This document shows, piece by piece, positions 26,707-35,916 of a stretch of DNA of 64,000 nt. How positions within the stretch are numbered: position 1 is the stretch's first letter; each line of letters starts with the position of its first letter. Source of the stretch: Oribacterium parvum ACB1 (GTDB lineage Bacteria; Bacillota; Clostridia; Lachnospirales; Lachnospiraceae); the NCBI RefSeq assembly GCF_000238055.2, contig NZ_KE148312.1, forward strand, positions 1,298,501-1,362,500, in the 5' to 3' direction. Made by a program: the position numbers and the translations under genes. The notes beneath the pieces were generated by a model. The model had not been told where the DNA came from and made no database searches. It saw nothing but the letters and a program-made list of their open reading frames with translations.

Positions 26707-27915
26707 ATGGCGGAAATAATGATGTTGAACAACAGCACAAGTACAATTCAACAGAATCCGAGCCTTTCCTTGGGAAAAGAGAGTTTGAAAACAAGGGGAG
26801 GGGAAGCAGAAGACCTTGCCCTGAATTTCGGGAATTTCCTTCGTGCTTCGAAAGAAGAGAACGGAAAAGAAGAAGTGGCGGCAAAAGGGAAGAAGAAGGA
26901 TGTAGAAGAGCAGCCAAGGGAAGAGAAGGAAGTGAAAGTTAAGACGCCGGATGAAAAGAAGGCGGAGAAAAAGCCGGAAGAGAAAGACATGCTTTCCGAA
27001 GAGGAAAGAGTGGATAGCCTTGCCTTGGAAAATAACTTTCTGATGCAAAGAGATCAGCTGAAGGTGGAACTGAAGACGAAGCTGGAAGAGGCGAACGGAT
27101 TAAGCGGAGAAGTAAAGGCGGTAGAAGAGAGCATTCGAAACCTTCCCGCTATAGAAGAAAGCTTCAAAGAAGAAGGCGTGGAAAAGGCAATTGCTTCCGA
27201 AGAGGATTCTTCCAAGATATCGCTTCCGCTAAATGAAGAGAAGCTTGAAGAGAAAGGCGAAGAGCTTTTGAAACCCGATTCAGAGAAGAAGCCTGCTGTG
27301 CAAAGTGAAAAGATGGAAGCGGCTGATACAAGAGAAGAAAAGAAGGGAAGCAGGATCCTGAAGGACCGAATTGCGCGTCCCGACTTAAAAAAAGAAGACT
27401 TGCAACAGATGGGAGAGCTTAAAGCGGAAAAACCTTTTAAAGCGGAATTAAGCCCTCTTCCCGGAATCGAAAAAGCGGAAAACTTACATCTTGTCACAAA
27501 AGAAGAGTCTATAACAAAGGATGTGGCAGAGCTTTTAGCTGAGAAAATGGATCTCCATAAGGGAGAGCTGAAGATTGAGCTGGAACCGAGGACCTTAGGC
27601 CAGATTACCGTAAAGGTAAACTTTATAGGCGGAAAAGCCAATGTGGTGATTTTAGCGGAGAATCCGAAGACGCTCCATCTCTTACAAAACGGTGCAGGAG
27701 AGATGGCAAGAATCTTGGAAGAGAAAACCGGAGAAATTACAAAGGTCATTGTCCATGAGGAGAATCAGGGTGAACAGTTCTTTAGGGATAACGATTCGAA
27801 CAGCAAAGAAAACAAGAATGAGGCAGAACGTAGGCTAAGAGAAGCGGAAGAAGAGAAGAATAAGGGTAACACCGAGGAATTCCTACATAGAATGAGACTC
27901 GGTCTTACGGAGTAA
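26707..27915 (+). CDS. fliK: Flagellar hook-length control protein FliK
   Basis: This 402-residue protein has a long, Lys/Glu-rich, low-complexity N-terminal part (about 1-280), as expected for the secreted molecular ruler, and a compact C-terminal hook-length domain around residues 285-360: HKGELKIELEPRTLGQITVK, VVILAENPKTLHLLQN, LEEKTGEITKVIVHEE. This domain switches export specificity through FlhB. It lies directly upstream of flgD and flgE, whose products it measures. Confidence 0.9.
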   Translation: MAEIMMLNNSTSTIQQNPSLSLGKESLKTRGGEAEDLALNFGNFLRASKEENGKEEVAAKGKKKDVEEQPREEKEVKVKTPDEKKAEKKPEEKDMLSEEERVDSLALENNFLMQRDQLKVELKTKLEEANGLSGEVKAVEESIRNLPAIEESFKEEGVEKAIASEEDSSKISLPLNEEKLEEKGEELLKPDSEKKPAVQSEKMEAADTREEKKGSRILKDRIARPDLKKEDLQQMGELKAEKPFKAELSPLPGIEKAENLHLVTKEESITKDVAELLAEKMDLHKGELKIELEPRTLGQITVKVNFIGGKANVVILAENPKTLHLLQNGAGEMARILEEKTGEITKVIVHEENQGEQFFRDNDSNSKENKNEAERRLREAEEEKNKGNTEEFLHRMRLGLTE

Positions 27916-27925
27916 GGAGAAGAAT

Positions 27926-28459
27926 ATGGGTATTTCAAATGTATCTTCAGCAAGTAACCCCTATGAAACAGGGAGCTACTCGGCGAAGGCCAATGAGAAA
28001 AATACATTGACAATTGAAAGCTATTTTAAGCTTTTGTCTGCGCAACTTGCTCATCAGGATATGACTAATCCTATGGACAACAGTGAAATGATGGCGCAGA
28101 TGACACAGATGGCAATGGTACAGAGCTTGGGAACCATGACCACCAATATGAAAGAAGAGATGGCATTGACCAAGACAACTTACCTTGCCGGGCTTATCGG
28201 AAAAGAAGTAACAGTCAGGGTTCCGGAGGAAATACTTGCGGCTAATCCTAGTGCAGCCAAGGAGAAGAGCGGTACGATTGTTTCCGTAAACTTAAGCGGT
28301 AAGGAACCGACCTTCCGGATAAATGGCGATACAACGGAATATCCCTTAAACAGTTTGATACAGCTTAGACAGGCAGGAACAGGTACTGCTTCATCGAGTA
28401 CCCTTCCTGCCGCCCCCTCCACCGGAAGTCCTGCCACACCGGGGCCGGGAGGTCATTAA
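27926..28459 (+). CDS. flgD: Flagellar hook capping protein FlgD
   Basis: This 177-residue hook scaffold protein has the FlgD signature ESYFKLLSAQLAHQDMTNPMDNSEMMAQMTQMAMVQS at about 30-67 (shown here as a span; the core is LLxAQLxxQDMTNPMDN). A shortened C-terminal domain follows (GLIGKEVTVRVPEE, GTIVSVNLSGKEPTF), then a Ser/Thr/Pro/Gly-rich tail. It assists FlgE polymerisation. ATG 27926 sits behind AAGGAGAAG. Confidence 0.92.
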   Translation: MGISNVSSASNPYETGSYSAKANEKNTLTIESYFKLLSAQLAHQDMTNPMDNSEMMAQMTQMAMVQSLGTMTTNMKEEMALTKTTYLAGLIGKEVTVRVPEEILAANPSAAKEKSGTIVSVNLSGKEPTFRINGDTTEYPLNSLIQLRQAGTGTASSSTLPAAPSTGSPATPGPGGH

Positions 28460-28475
28460 AATTTAATTTTTCTAT

Positions 28476-28502
28476 TATAGAAAAGAGAAAAATGGTCGAT
28501 AG
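28476..28502 (+). promoter_or_regulatory. Putative sigma-28 promoter upstream of flgE
   Basis: TATA (28476-28479), 15 bp, GTCGATAG (28495-28502), in the 116-bp gap between flgD and flgE. It would boost hook protein synthesis independently of the distal operon promoter. Confidence 0.45.
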
Positions 28503-28575
28503 TCAAACGTAAACTTATACAGATTGCAATACCTCTTTTTAGAGAAAATTCAGATCTCGGAAAGGAAATAAAAGA

Positions 28576-29583
28576 ATGTTAAGAGCAATGGATTCTGCTG
28601 TAGCAGGTTTAAGGGCACATCAAAACAAATTGGATGTAATCGGTAATAATATTGCCAATGTCAATACCTTTGGTTTTAAGTCACAGGCGTATAGCTTTAA
28701 GGATGCAATGTACCAGACCTCCAGAACTTCTTCAGGGGGAAAGACGGATACAAACGGAAACGGGATTATCGGAGGTGCTAACCCGGCTCAGTACGGTTAC
28801 GGATCTCTTACCGGATCGATTGCAACGGACTTTACAACCAGTACACCGACCTATGTAGGCGGATTTAATGCAGCCATCAACGGTTCCGGTTTTTTTATCA
28901 CCAGTTCTTCCAATAAGAAGGTGGTGTTGGATCCTGCAGATATTCGGGCAACTACGGCGGTACTGAAGAAGAGCAATTTCGCCTATACCAGAGTAGGACA
29001 GTTCTCTGTGGATGCAAACGGCTATATTGTGGATGCAAATCATAATTTCGTATACGGCTTCCAGCCGGATTCTCTGACAGAGCCTACGAAATATGGAGAC
29101 GAGGGCAAGGATTTAGTTCCTTTAAGAGCTCCCGAGTTAAAGGCCGACGGAACGGTTGACCTTACACCGCCCTCCTTTGCAAACCGTGCAGCACAGATGA
29201 AGTCGATTGAAATCGGCGAGGACGGTATTATAAAGGGCATTATTGATTTGAAGACCCTCGGACCACCCGCACAGATTACAGCAACTTCTATCGTTTTAGG
29301 AAAGGTCGGCGTGGCTTCCTTCCAGAATCAGGAAGGTTTGAGCAAGGCAGGAAACAACACCTTTAATGCCGGAGTCGGGGATAATACGGGATATATTTCC
29401 GCAACCATGCCGGGAGAAGGTTCAACCTCCACTTTGATGGCCGGCTATCTTGAGGCTTCCAACGTAGATCTTGCCAAGGAGTTCTCGGATATGATCACCA
29501 CGCAAAGAGGTTTCCAGGCGAACACCAAGATAATTACCGTGTCTGATGAAGTACTACAGGACCTTGTTAACATGAAGCGATAA
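28576..29583 (+). CDS. flgE: Flagellar hook protein FlgE
   Basis: This 335-residue hook subunit is on the small side. It has the rod/hook N-terminal motif (LDVIGNNIANVNTFGFKSQ), the central YTRVGQFSVDANGYIVDANHNFVYGFQ block and the conserved C-terminal coil (SNVDLAKEFSDMITTQRGFQANTKIITVSDEVLQDLVNMK as a span). The N-terminal and C-terminal coils form the core of the hook. ATG 28576 is preceded by CGGAAAGGAA. Confidence 0.95.
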   Translation: MLRAMDSAVAGLRAHQNKLDVIGNNIANVNTFGFKSQAYSFKDAMYQTSRTSSGGKTDTNGNGIIGGANPAQYGYGSLTGSIATDFTTSTPTYVGGFNAAINGSGFFITSSSNKKVVLDPADIRATTAVLKKSNFAYTRVGQFSVDANGYIVDANHNFVYGFQPDSLTEPTKYGDEGKDLVPLRAPELKADGTVDLTPPSFANRAAQMKSIEIGEDGIIKGIIDLKTLGPPAQITATSIVLGKVGVASFQNQEGLSKAGNNTFNAGVGDNTGYISATMPGEGSTSTLMAGYLEASNVDLAKEFSDMITTQRGFQANTKIITVSDEVLQDLVNMKR

Positions 29584-29610
29584 GGGAAGAAGCTTCTAAG
29601 CTAAGTATAC

Positions 29611-29652
29611 ACTTATCTGCGGTTTATCTTGCGGGATAAACCGTAGATGAGT
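29611..29652 (+). other. 18-bp intercistronic RNA hairpin between flgE and flbD
   Basis: ACTTATCTGCGGTTTATC pairs with the segment ending GATAAACCGTAGATGAGT around a 6-nt loop. No T tract follows, so it is unlikely to be a terminator. It may protect the flgE message or slow polymerase, giving more hook protein than motor protein. Confidence 0.7.
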
Positions 29653-29687
29653 CATTACCCGATTAGGTTGAAGAGAGGAAGGGAATC

Positions 29688-29930
29688 ATGATTCGCCTAA
29701 CAAAGTTAAACGGAGAAGAAATCTTTTTAAATTATTTTCAGGTTTTATACATTCGACGAATACCGGAGACGAAAATCAAGCTTGCCAATGGAGACTTTTA
29801 CCTTGTAAAGGATAGCGTAGAGTCTATTATCAAGCAGGTACAGGGGTTCTTGGGGAATTGCCTTACTTTTCAGAATAAGCTCCACGACGGAGATGATGTC
29901 CTTGAGATAAAGGGGACAGAGGTATTCTGA
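29688..29930 (+). CDS. flbD: FlbD-family flagellar protein
   Basis: This 80-residue protein matches the small FlbD family found between flgE and motA in Firmicutes: MIRLTKLNGEEIFLNYFQV, IPETKIKLANGDFYLVKDS, VESIIKQVQGF. The biochemical role is unclear. It is too short to be the Caulobacter regulator also called FlbD. ATG 29688 sits behind AGAGAGGAAGGG. Confidence 0.88.
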   Translation: MIRLTKLNGEEIFLNYFQVLYIRRIPETKIKLANGDFYLVKDSVESIIKQVQGFLGNCLTFQNKLHDGDDVLEIKGTEVF

Positions 29931-29966
29931 TTAGAAGAAATAAGCAAGGAGGCTAATGGATAGAGT

Positions 29967-30791
29967 ATGGATTTATCAATGATTATAGGCTGGGTAGTGG
30001 CCATAATACTAATCATTAACGGTATTACCGCTGATAAGCTGATGAATTTCTGGGATATTCCCAGTATTCTGATTACCGTAGGAGGAACTCTTGCGGCAAT
30101 TGTTGCCAGCTATCCTTTCCGTATACTGAAGGAAGTTCCGAAACATATCGCTATCTGCTTCCGGGGCAATAAGAAATACAGTGTACCGCAGGCTGTGGAT
30201 TCGATAGTGGATTTGGCATTAATTGCAAGACAAAGCGGATTGCTTGCCTTGGAAGAAAGAGCGGAGGATTTAAAAGAACCGTTTTTCAAACAGGCGGTCT
30301 TGATGATTGTCGATGCAAATGATCCCGATAAAGTAAGAAAATCCTTAGAGAAACAGGTGGAAGACATGATGATCCGACATGAAGAAGCAAAGAGCCTGTA
30401 TATAAGAGGTTCAGGCTATGCACCTGCTTTCGGAATGATTGGAACACTGGTAGGACTGATCAATATGTTAAAGGGGATGAATCTTTCCGGATCCGGAGGT
30501 TCCAGTACGTTGGGACAGGACATGAGTGTGGCCTTGGTTACCACCTTTTACGGTACTATTTTAAGTAATGTTTTCTTTCATCCTATTACACAAAAGTTGT
30601 CGTTAAGAGATGCTGAAGAAATCTTATATTGTCAGACAATCATCGAGGGTGTTATTGCCATTCAGTCGGGTGAGAATCCCAAGGTAATAAGAGAGAGACT
30701 TCTTGCCTCCCTTGCACAGAAACAGCAGAGTAAGATTTTGGCAAGGGTCGGACTGAACTCGTCGCATGGAGCGACTGAAGGAGAAAAGTAA
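29967..30791 (+). CDS. motA: Flagellar stator protein MotA
   Basis: This 274-residue proton or sodium channel subunit has four predicted membrane segments: two at the N terminus (MIIGWVVAIILIINGI; ILITVGGTLAAIVASYP) and two near residues 150-210 (APAFGMIGTLVGLINML; SVALVTTFYGTILSNVFF). The conserved cytoplasmic loop interacts with FliG. The stop codon overlaps the motB start by one base. Confidence 0.94.
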   Translation: MDLSMIIGWVVAIILIINGITADKLMNFWDIPSILITVGGTLAAIVASYPFRILKEVPKHIAICFRGNKKYSVPQAVDSIVDLALIARQSGLLALEERAEDLKEPFFKQAVLMIVDANDPDKVRKSLEKQVEDMMIRHEEAKSLYIRGSGYAPAFGMIGTLVGLINMLKGMNLSGSGGSSTLGQDMSVALVTTFYGTILSNVFFHPITQKLSLRDAEEILYCQTIIEGVIAIQSGENPKVIRERLLASLAQKQQSKILARVGLNSSHGATEGEK

Positions 30792-31930
30792 TGAAGAGAA
30801 GAGGAGGTGGACCGGAAGGCGGTTCCTGGATGGACACCTATGGAGACATGGTTACTCTTTTACTGACTTTCTTTGTACTTCTTTATTCGATGTCTACCCT
30901 GGATGCTGCAAAGTGGGATGTTTTTGTCCGCTCCATTTTTCCGAACGGAAGACCGGGAGAGAAAAGTGCGGAGCAGATTATTATAAACGGTAAGTCAACG
31001 AATGAGAGCGAAAGTGCGGGAGCAGGAAACCCTTCGGAGTTAACAGAGACGATAGAGAATGCAGAAGACCTGTATCTTCAGATTGTCAAAGCCCTGAATG
31101 ATGCCGGAATTTCCGGTGTAGAGGTTTCCCGAGGGGAGGATTATACCTTTGTGGTATTTAAGGATAAAGCCTTCTTTGATGGAGACAGTTCCGTGATTAC
31201 AAAGCAGGGGCAGGAAACCTTAACCGTCTTCTGTGATGCACTGCAAAACAGTGGAGAAAAGTTATCTCAGGTCAATATTATGGGACATACGGCGCAAGGA
31301 GATCCCACAAGACCGAACAATCCGAGAAACGACAGAATGCTTTCGGTTATGAGAGCCGCGGAAGTTTGTCTCTTTATACAGGGAAGAGGAATCATCGCTC
31401 CCGAAAAACTCATCAGTATAGGATATGGGCAATTCCATCCAATTGCGGATAATGAGAGCTCTGAAGGCAGAGCGAAAAACCGAAGGGTTGAGATTCTTCT
31501 TATCGATGAAGGGGCTCAAATTCGAGACATAAATGAGTATTTTCAAGAATATTACAGCGGAAAGAACGCCGATAAAACGATTGTAACTTCAGGTGTTCCG
31601 GAAAATATTGAAAATGGAAACAATCAGGAAGCACTGCAAGAGGTTTCCCCTGAAGGGGAAGAGCCTCAGGCAGAGAATATAGAGGCAGGCGGAGAGATGG
31701 CAACGGCAGAAGTGCAAGCTCAGCCGGAAGCAGTACCGGAGGAAGTACCGGTTCAACCGGAGGAAGCCGTTCCCGCAGGTCGTGCGCCTCACTCTCAGGA
31801 GCAGGCGCGAAATAAGGTACCGACTGTCGCCGGTGTTTCTCGTGAAATTCCCGGAGAAGAGGAAGAGGAGTTTTTTCCTTACCTTGTAAGAGAGCTTTCC
31901 AGAGGGCTGGGACTGGGACATTCACGATAA
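30791..31930 (+). CDS. motB: Flagellar stator protein MotB
   Basis: This 379-residue protein has a single N-terminal membrane helix carrying the ion-binding Asp19 (TYGDMVTLLLTFFVLLYS), followed by a linker, and an OmpA-like peptidoglycan-binding domain at about 110-240 (FDGDSSVITKQG, NIMGHTAQGDPTRPNNPRND, SEGRAKNRRVEILL). Residues 255-379 form an unusually long Glu/Pro-rich tail without homology I recognise, so it is about 100 residues longer than typical MotB. It is coupled to motA. The fliL gene that usually follows is missing. Confidence 0.93.
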   Translation: MKRRGGGPEGGSWMDTYGDMVTLLLTFFVLLYSMSTLDAAKWDVFVRSIFPNGRPGEKSAEQIIINGKSTNESESAGAGNPSELTETIENAEDLYLQIVKALNDAGISGVEVSRGEDYTFVVFKDKAFFDGDSSVITKQGQETLTVFCDALQNSGEKLSQVNIMGHTAQGDPTRPNNPRNDRMLSVMRAAEVCLFIQGRGIIAPEKLISIGYGQFHPIADNESSEGRAKNRRVEILLIDEGAQIRDINEYFQEYYSGKNADKTIVTSGVPENIENGNNQEALQEVSPEGEEPQAENIEAGGEMATAEVQAQPEAVPEEVPVQPEEAVPAGRAPHSQEQARNKVPTVAGVSREIPGEEEEEFFPYLVRELSRGLGLGHSR

Positions 31931-32021
31931 GAAAAAAAGGAAAGAGAATTGCAATCGGGGCGAAAGGGGTTAAGTGAAAAAGGGAAAGCTTTTTCGCAAC
32001 AGTTCAGGAAGAGGTTTGTAG

Positions 32022-33281
32022 ATGGCAGACGTATTATCTCAAAGCCAAATTGATGCGCTTCTGAAATCCATGCAGGACACTCCGCCAAAAGAAGAGGCGG
32101 TGGAAACGGATCTGGACGAGATTTTAGACCAGCTTAATAATGAGGAATCGCAGGTTCAAGAGGATCATTACAGTAAGTATGATTTCTACAGCCCGAGGAA
32201 GTTTACCAAAGAGAAGATTCGTTTATTAAAGAGTATATTTGATAACTATGCTCGAATCTTGACTTCCCAGGTGAACGGTATTTTCCGTACTACAACGGAT
32301 ATTACGGTTTTGGAATTACGAGAAACCCGGTATTACGAGTACGTCAATGCTTTTCATGAAAACGACTGTATGACCATCGTGGAAACCCATGTTGAGGGAA
32401 AAGGAAAGAGCAATGTGCCTTTGATGGCTTATCTTTCTCCCGGATTAACTCTGACTCTGGTCAGTCACATGCTGGGCGGTACGGAATCCTTCTTAAAGAC
32501 GGAAGGGGAATATCGCTACACGGATGTGGAAATGGCGCTGTACAAAAGGATTATGGACTATATCGTTCATGCCTTGGGAGACGGATTCAGCAATTATATC
32601 AATGCGGAGTTTAAGATCGCAAAGGTAGAGACGAACCCCTCCATGGTTCAGGAAGTCGGTTTGGATGAGACGGTAGTCATTGTCGTATTGAACGTTGACA
32701 TTTCCGGTCTTGCAATGGAAAGAATCAGACTTTGTCTTCCGGGAACTCTGCTGGAGCATATCTTCAAGATTATTGATAACCGGAAGCATCTGGCAAGAGG
32801 TTTTGCTTACGAAAACAACCAGGACATCATTATGCAGCATCTCCGTGCGTCCGAGTTCCCGATGACCGGACAGCTCGGTATTGTGAGACTCGATATCGAA
32901 GACTTGTATCACTTAAAGGTAGGCGATGTAATCGATTTGAACAGGGAAAAGGATTCCGCAGTGAAATTATATGTGGGAAGACAGCCTTGGTTTACCGGAA
33001 AGATGGGAGTTTTCAAGAAAAATATTGCTGTTCGTATAGAGGAACGCATTATGCAAAAGGAAGATCTGCCGAAAGAAGATACAGCAGAGGAAGATCTTTT
33101 GGAAGAGGTACCTAGGGAAGAGGCATCCGGTGAAAAGTTGCCGGAAAGCATTGATGTAAGTGCCATGGCAGACAGTCCCGATGCTGACGCTAAGATAGAA
33201 AGTCCCAATACAGGCGTTATGGCGGAGGATGTTCAGGAGCTTTTGGAAGACGTGAGTTCGGAGTATTCCTTAGCTGAGTAA
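32022..33281 (+). CDS. fliM: Flagellar motor switch protein FliM
   Basis: This 419-residue protein begins with the CheY-binding peptide region (VLSQSQIDALLKSM), followed by the CheC-like middle domain (LRETRYYEYVNAF, SPGLTLTLVSHMLGG, DVEMALYKRIMDYIV) and the SpoA domain (QLGIVRLDIEDLYHLKVGDVI). About 80 acidic residues follow (KEDTAEEDLLEEVPREEA and onwards), an extension not found in typical 330-residue FliM. It is part of the C ring with FliG and FliY. Confidence 0.95.
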   Translation: MADVLSQSQIDALLKSMQDTPPKEEAVETDLDEILDQLNNEESQVQEDHYSKYDFYSPRKFTKEKIRLLKSIFDNYARILTSQVNGIFRTTTDITVLELRETRYYEYVNAFHENDCMTIVETHVEGKGKSNVPLMAYLSPGLTLTLVSHMLGGTESFLKTEGEYRYTDVEMALYKRIMDYIVHALGDGFSNYINAEFKIAKVETNPSMVQEVGLDETVVIVVLNVDISGLAMERIRLCLPGTLLEHIFKIIDNRKHLARGFAYENNQDIIMQHLRASEFPMTGQLGIVRLDIEDLYHLKVGDVIDLNREKDSAVKLYVGRQPWFTGKMGVFKKNIAVRIEERIMQKEDLPKEDTAEEDLLEEVPREEASGEKLPESIDVSAMADSPDADAKIESPNTGVMAEDVQELLEDVSSEYSLAE

Positions 33282-33356
33282 GGTGGAAAAAGATACTCTT
33301 AAGGTGGAGACACCAGGAGATATAGAAAAGCAAAGATAAGGATAGGAGAAACGAAG

Positions 33357-33725
33357 ATGGCAAAGATTTTGTTAGTGGATGATGCAGCGTTTATGCGAAT
33401 GATGGTCAAAAACTCCCTGACCAAGGGAGGGTTTGCAGATTGCACCTTCGTGGAAGCACAGGACGGCATGGAGGCGGTAAAAAAGTTTGATGAAGAGAGC
33501 CCGGACTTGGTGATTATGGACATTACGATGCCCAATATGGACGGTTTGCAGGCCTTGAAGAAAATCAGAGAGGGACATCCTGAGGCAAAGGTTGTGATGT
33601 GTACCGCCATGGGTCAGGAAAGTATGGTAGTGGATGCTATTAAGTCGGGGGCGAAAGATTTTGTTGTGAAGCCTTTTAATGCCGAGCGTATCACTTCTAC
33701 GGTTAAAACCATTTTAGGGGTTTAA
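33357..33725 (+). CDS. cheY: Chemotaxis response regulator CheY
   Basis: This 122-residue single-domain receiver has the acidic pair DD (VDDAAFMRMM), phospho-acceptor Asp in VIMDITMPNMDG, Thr in MCTAMGQ and Lys in FVVKPFNAERI. It binds FliM when phosphorylated, altering the direction or pausing of rotation. It lies between fliM and flgC; in relatives it more often follows fliY. Confidence 0.94.
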   Translation: MAKILLVDDAAFMRMMVKNSLTKGGFADCTFVEAQDGMEAVKKFDEESPDLVIMDITMPNMDGLQALKKIREGHPEAKVVMCTAMGQESMVVDAIKSGAKDFVVKPFNAERITSTVKTILGV

Positions 33726-33743
33726 AGAGAGAAGAGGAAGAGT

Positions 33744-34193
33744 ATGTCATTTTTAAATTCATTTGATATCAGTGCTTCAGGTTTGAGTGCGCAGAGAGTC
33801 AGAATGGACATCGCTGCAGAGAATATTGCGAATGTGGATACCACAAGAACGGAAAGTGGCGGAGCTTACAAAAGAAAAGATGTCGTTTTGGAGAGCTTCG
33901 GAGCACGTTCTTTCCAGCAGGCGCTTAGGAATGCGGCAAATGGCAAAGGCTTCCGAGGGCAGCATGCGGGAGTTAGAGTGCATAGTATTATTGCGGACGA
34001 TCGGGAAATGAAGAGGGTCTATAATCCGAATCATCCTGATGCGGATGCCCAAGGCTATGTGAATTATCCGAATGTGGACATTTTGAAAGAGACGGTAGAC
34101 TCCATGTCTGCGACTCGTTCTTATGAAGCAAATGTAACAGCGCTCAATGCCATGAAAACGATGGCACAACGTGCGTTGGAGATTGGTAAATAA
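33744..34193 (+). CDS. flgC: Flagellar basal-body rod protein FlgC
   Basis: This 149-residue proximal rod protein has the N-terminal rod motif (FDISASGLSAQRVRMDIAAENIANVDTT as a span) and the C-terminal pattern YPNVDILKETVDSMSATRSYEANV...MKTMAQRALEIGK. Its place between cheY and fliY is unusual, because flgC is normally the second gene of the operon next to flgB. ATG 33744 sits behind GAAGAGGAAGAG. Confidence 0.94.
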   Translation: MSFLNSFDISASGLSAQRVRMDIAAENIANVDTTRTESGGAYKRKDVVLESFGARSFQQALRNAANGKGFRGQHAGVRVHSIIADDREMKRVYNPNHPDADAQGYVNYPNVDILKETVDSMSATRSYEANVTALNAMKTMAQRALEIGK

Positions 34194-34287
34194 TAAGACA
34201 GGGATTGTTTGTATTAGTTAGCGGGTTGTGTTTCATGTGCTTAAAAGCAACATAACTCATTCCAGGGAATATAAAGGAGTATGATTG

Positions 34288-35916
34288 ATGAGTACCACAA
34301 GATTCAATGAAATGGAAATAGATGCTATTGGCGAGATTATGAATATCAGCCTTGGGGCATCTGCGACGACAGTATCCACTCTTTTGGGCTCAAAAGTAAA
34401 TATTACTACTCCGGTAGTACAGGTGAAAAGAAAGGAAGAATTTGACTTTCATGATTTGGAACCTGCGGTAGGAGTAGAAATTTCGTATGTTACGGGAATA
34501 AACGGAAAAAGCATTATGCTCTTCTCCAGAAACGATGTGCGCATCATTGTATCGACGATGATGGGGGCAGATATTTCTGCGGAAGAATTTGTAATGGATG
34601 AAATCAATACCAGTGCGATTCGCGAGGTTATGAACCAGATGATGGGGGCCTCGGCAACGGCACTGTCTGAGTTTTTGGGAACAACGGTAAACATTTCCAC
34701 TCCAATCTCGTATGAGATTAATGATGGAGATGCCTTTAAAGATAAATGTTTTAAAGAAAGTGAAGTAAAAGTAGCGATTCGCTTCACTTTAGAGATTGAA
34801 GGAAAGCTGAAGAGTGAGTTCATTAACATCATGTCTGTAGATCTTGTGAAACGTCTCTTGGAGCCATTTAAAGCACAGTACGGTTTAGCGGAAGAAGCCG
34901 AAGCGGAAATCCCGGATGCTTATCCGGAGAGTACCGTAGCGGAAGAGTCTGTGGAAAGCGGCAGCGCAGAAGCACCTATGGATAGAAGCGGTGCAGAAGC
35001 TCCTATGGAAGTCGGTAGTGCTGAAAAGTCTGTGGCAAACAGTGCGGAAGCTCCTGTTGAAGCAAAGACGGAGACACAAGAGGAAGTACAGAAGGAGATG
35101 CACGAAGGAATACGGGAAGAGATTTTGCAAAGAATTAAGAAAAGAAAAGAGGAAGAAGACAGTGAGAAAGTGCCTATTCCTCAAGATGCAGGATCCCTTG
35201 ATCCGACTCAGTCGGATGTACTTCTGGACAGTCTCTTACATGGTGGAACGGATGAAAACAATGTAAGCACAGCTTCCGAAGGAACAGCGAACAGGTCGGC
35301 AGAGAGCTCTGCACAGTCCGTTTCGGGAGAGAGTCCCTTTGTTAATCCGGGAGGGAATGGCTTTGCCGGAACAGTAGGGAGTACGATGCAGACAGGAAGC
35401 ACAGGCCCGACGCAGGGGTATCCGGAAGGAATTCCTGCCGGAACACCGATGATGAGCATGCCACAAGGCGTAGAAATGGGGGGCAATTTGGAACCGATGA
35501 CCATGCAGCTTATCAATCAAATGCAGCAGTCCCAGAACCAGATGATGGAATTAATCCGGGACATGAAACTGGAAAGAGATAAGCAAAACGAAGCCAATAT
35601 CATACGTCCTTTGAACTCAAAAGAGTTCCAGGAGGATGATGCGGAAAGAGATGAAAATGCAAGTAACCGTGAACTCCTTATGAAGGTTCCTTTGGAGATT
35701 TCCGTAGAAATCGGAAGAACCAGAAAACTGGTAAAGGATATCTTGGAATTCACACAAGGCTCTCTTGTTGTTTTGGATAAGATGGCGGGAGAACAGGCCG
35801 ATCTCTATGTAAATGGAGAATGTATTGCCAAGGGAGATATCGTAGTTGTTGAAGATAACTTCGGTATTCGTGTAACGGAAATCTTAAAGAAAGACATCAA
35901 TGAGGAGAGCTTATAA
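34288..35916 (+). CDS. fliY: Flagellar motor switch phosphatase FliY
   Basis: This 542-residue C-ring protein combines two CheC-type phosphatase signatures (IGEIMNISLGASATTVSTLLG and IREVMNQMMGASATALSEFLG, cited in parts; both keep the catalytic E-x-x-N) with a C-terminal FliN/SpoA domain (LMKVPLEISVEIGRTRK, LDKMAGEQADLYVNGE, GDIVVVEDNFGIRVTEI). It should dephosphorylate CheY-P at the switch. A 250-residue low-complexity linker rich in Ala, Glu and Ser separates the parts. I use ATG 34288 behind AAAGGAG; an in-frame TTG lies one codon upstream. Confidence 0.94.
   Translation: MSTTRFNEMEIDAIGEIMNISLGASATTVSTLLGSKVNITTPVVQVKRKEEFDFHDLEPAVGVEISYVTGINGKSIMLFSRNDVRIIVSTMMGADISAEEFVMDEINTSAIREVMNQMMGASATALSEFLGTTVNISTPISYEINDGDAFKDKCFKESEVKVAIRFTLEIEGKLKSEFINIMSVDLVKRLLEPFKAQYGLAEEAEAEIPDAYPESTVAEESVESGSAEAPMDRSGAEAPMEVGSAEKSVANSAEAPVEAKTETQEEVQKEMHEGIREEILQRIKKRKEEEDSEKVPIPQDAGSLDPTQSDVLLDSLLHGGTDENNVSTASEGTANRSAESSAQSVSGESPFVNPGGNGFAGTVGSTMQTGSTGPTQGYPEGIPAGTPMMSMPQGVEMGGNLEPMTMQLINQMQQSQNQMMELIRDMKLERDKQNEANIIRPLNSKEFQEDDAERDENASNRELLMKVPLEISVEIGRTRKLVKDILEFTQGSLVVLDKMAGEQADLYVNGECIAKGDIVVVEDNFGIRVTEILKKDINEESL

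Noticed and set aside
29637-29665. TAAA-N17-CCCGATTA as sigma-28 promoter of flbD
   Set aside because: Spacing is too long and the -10 deviates; TAAA also belongs to the hairpin arm.
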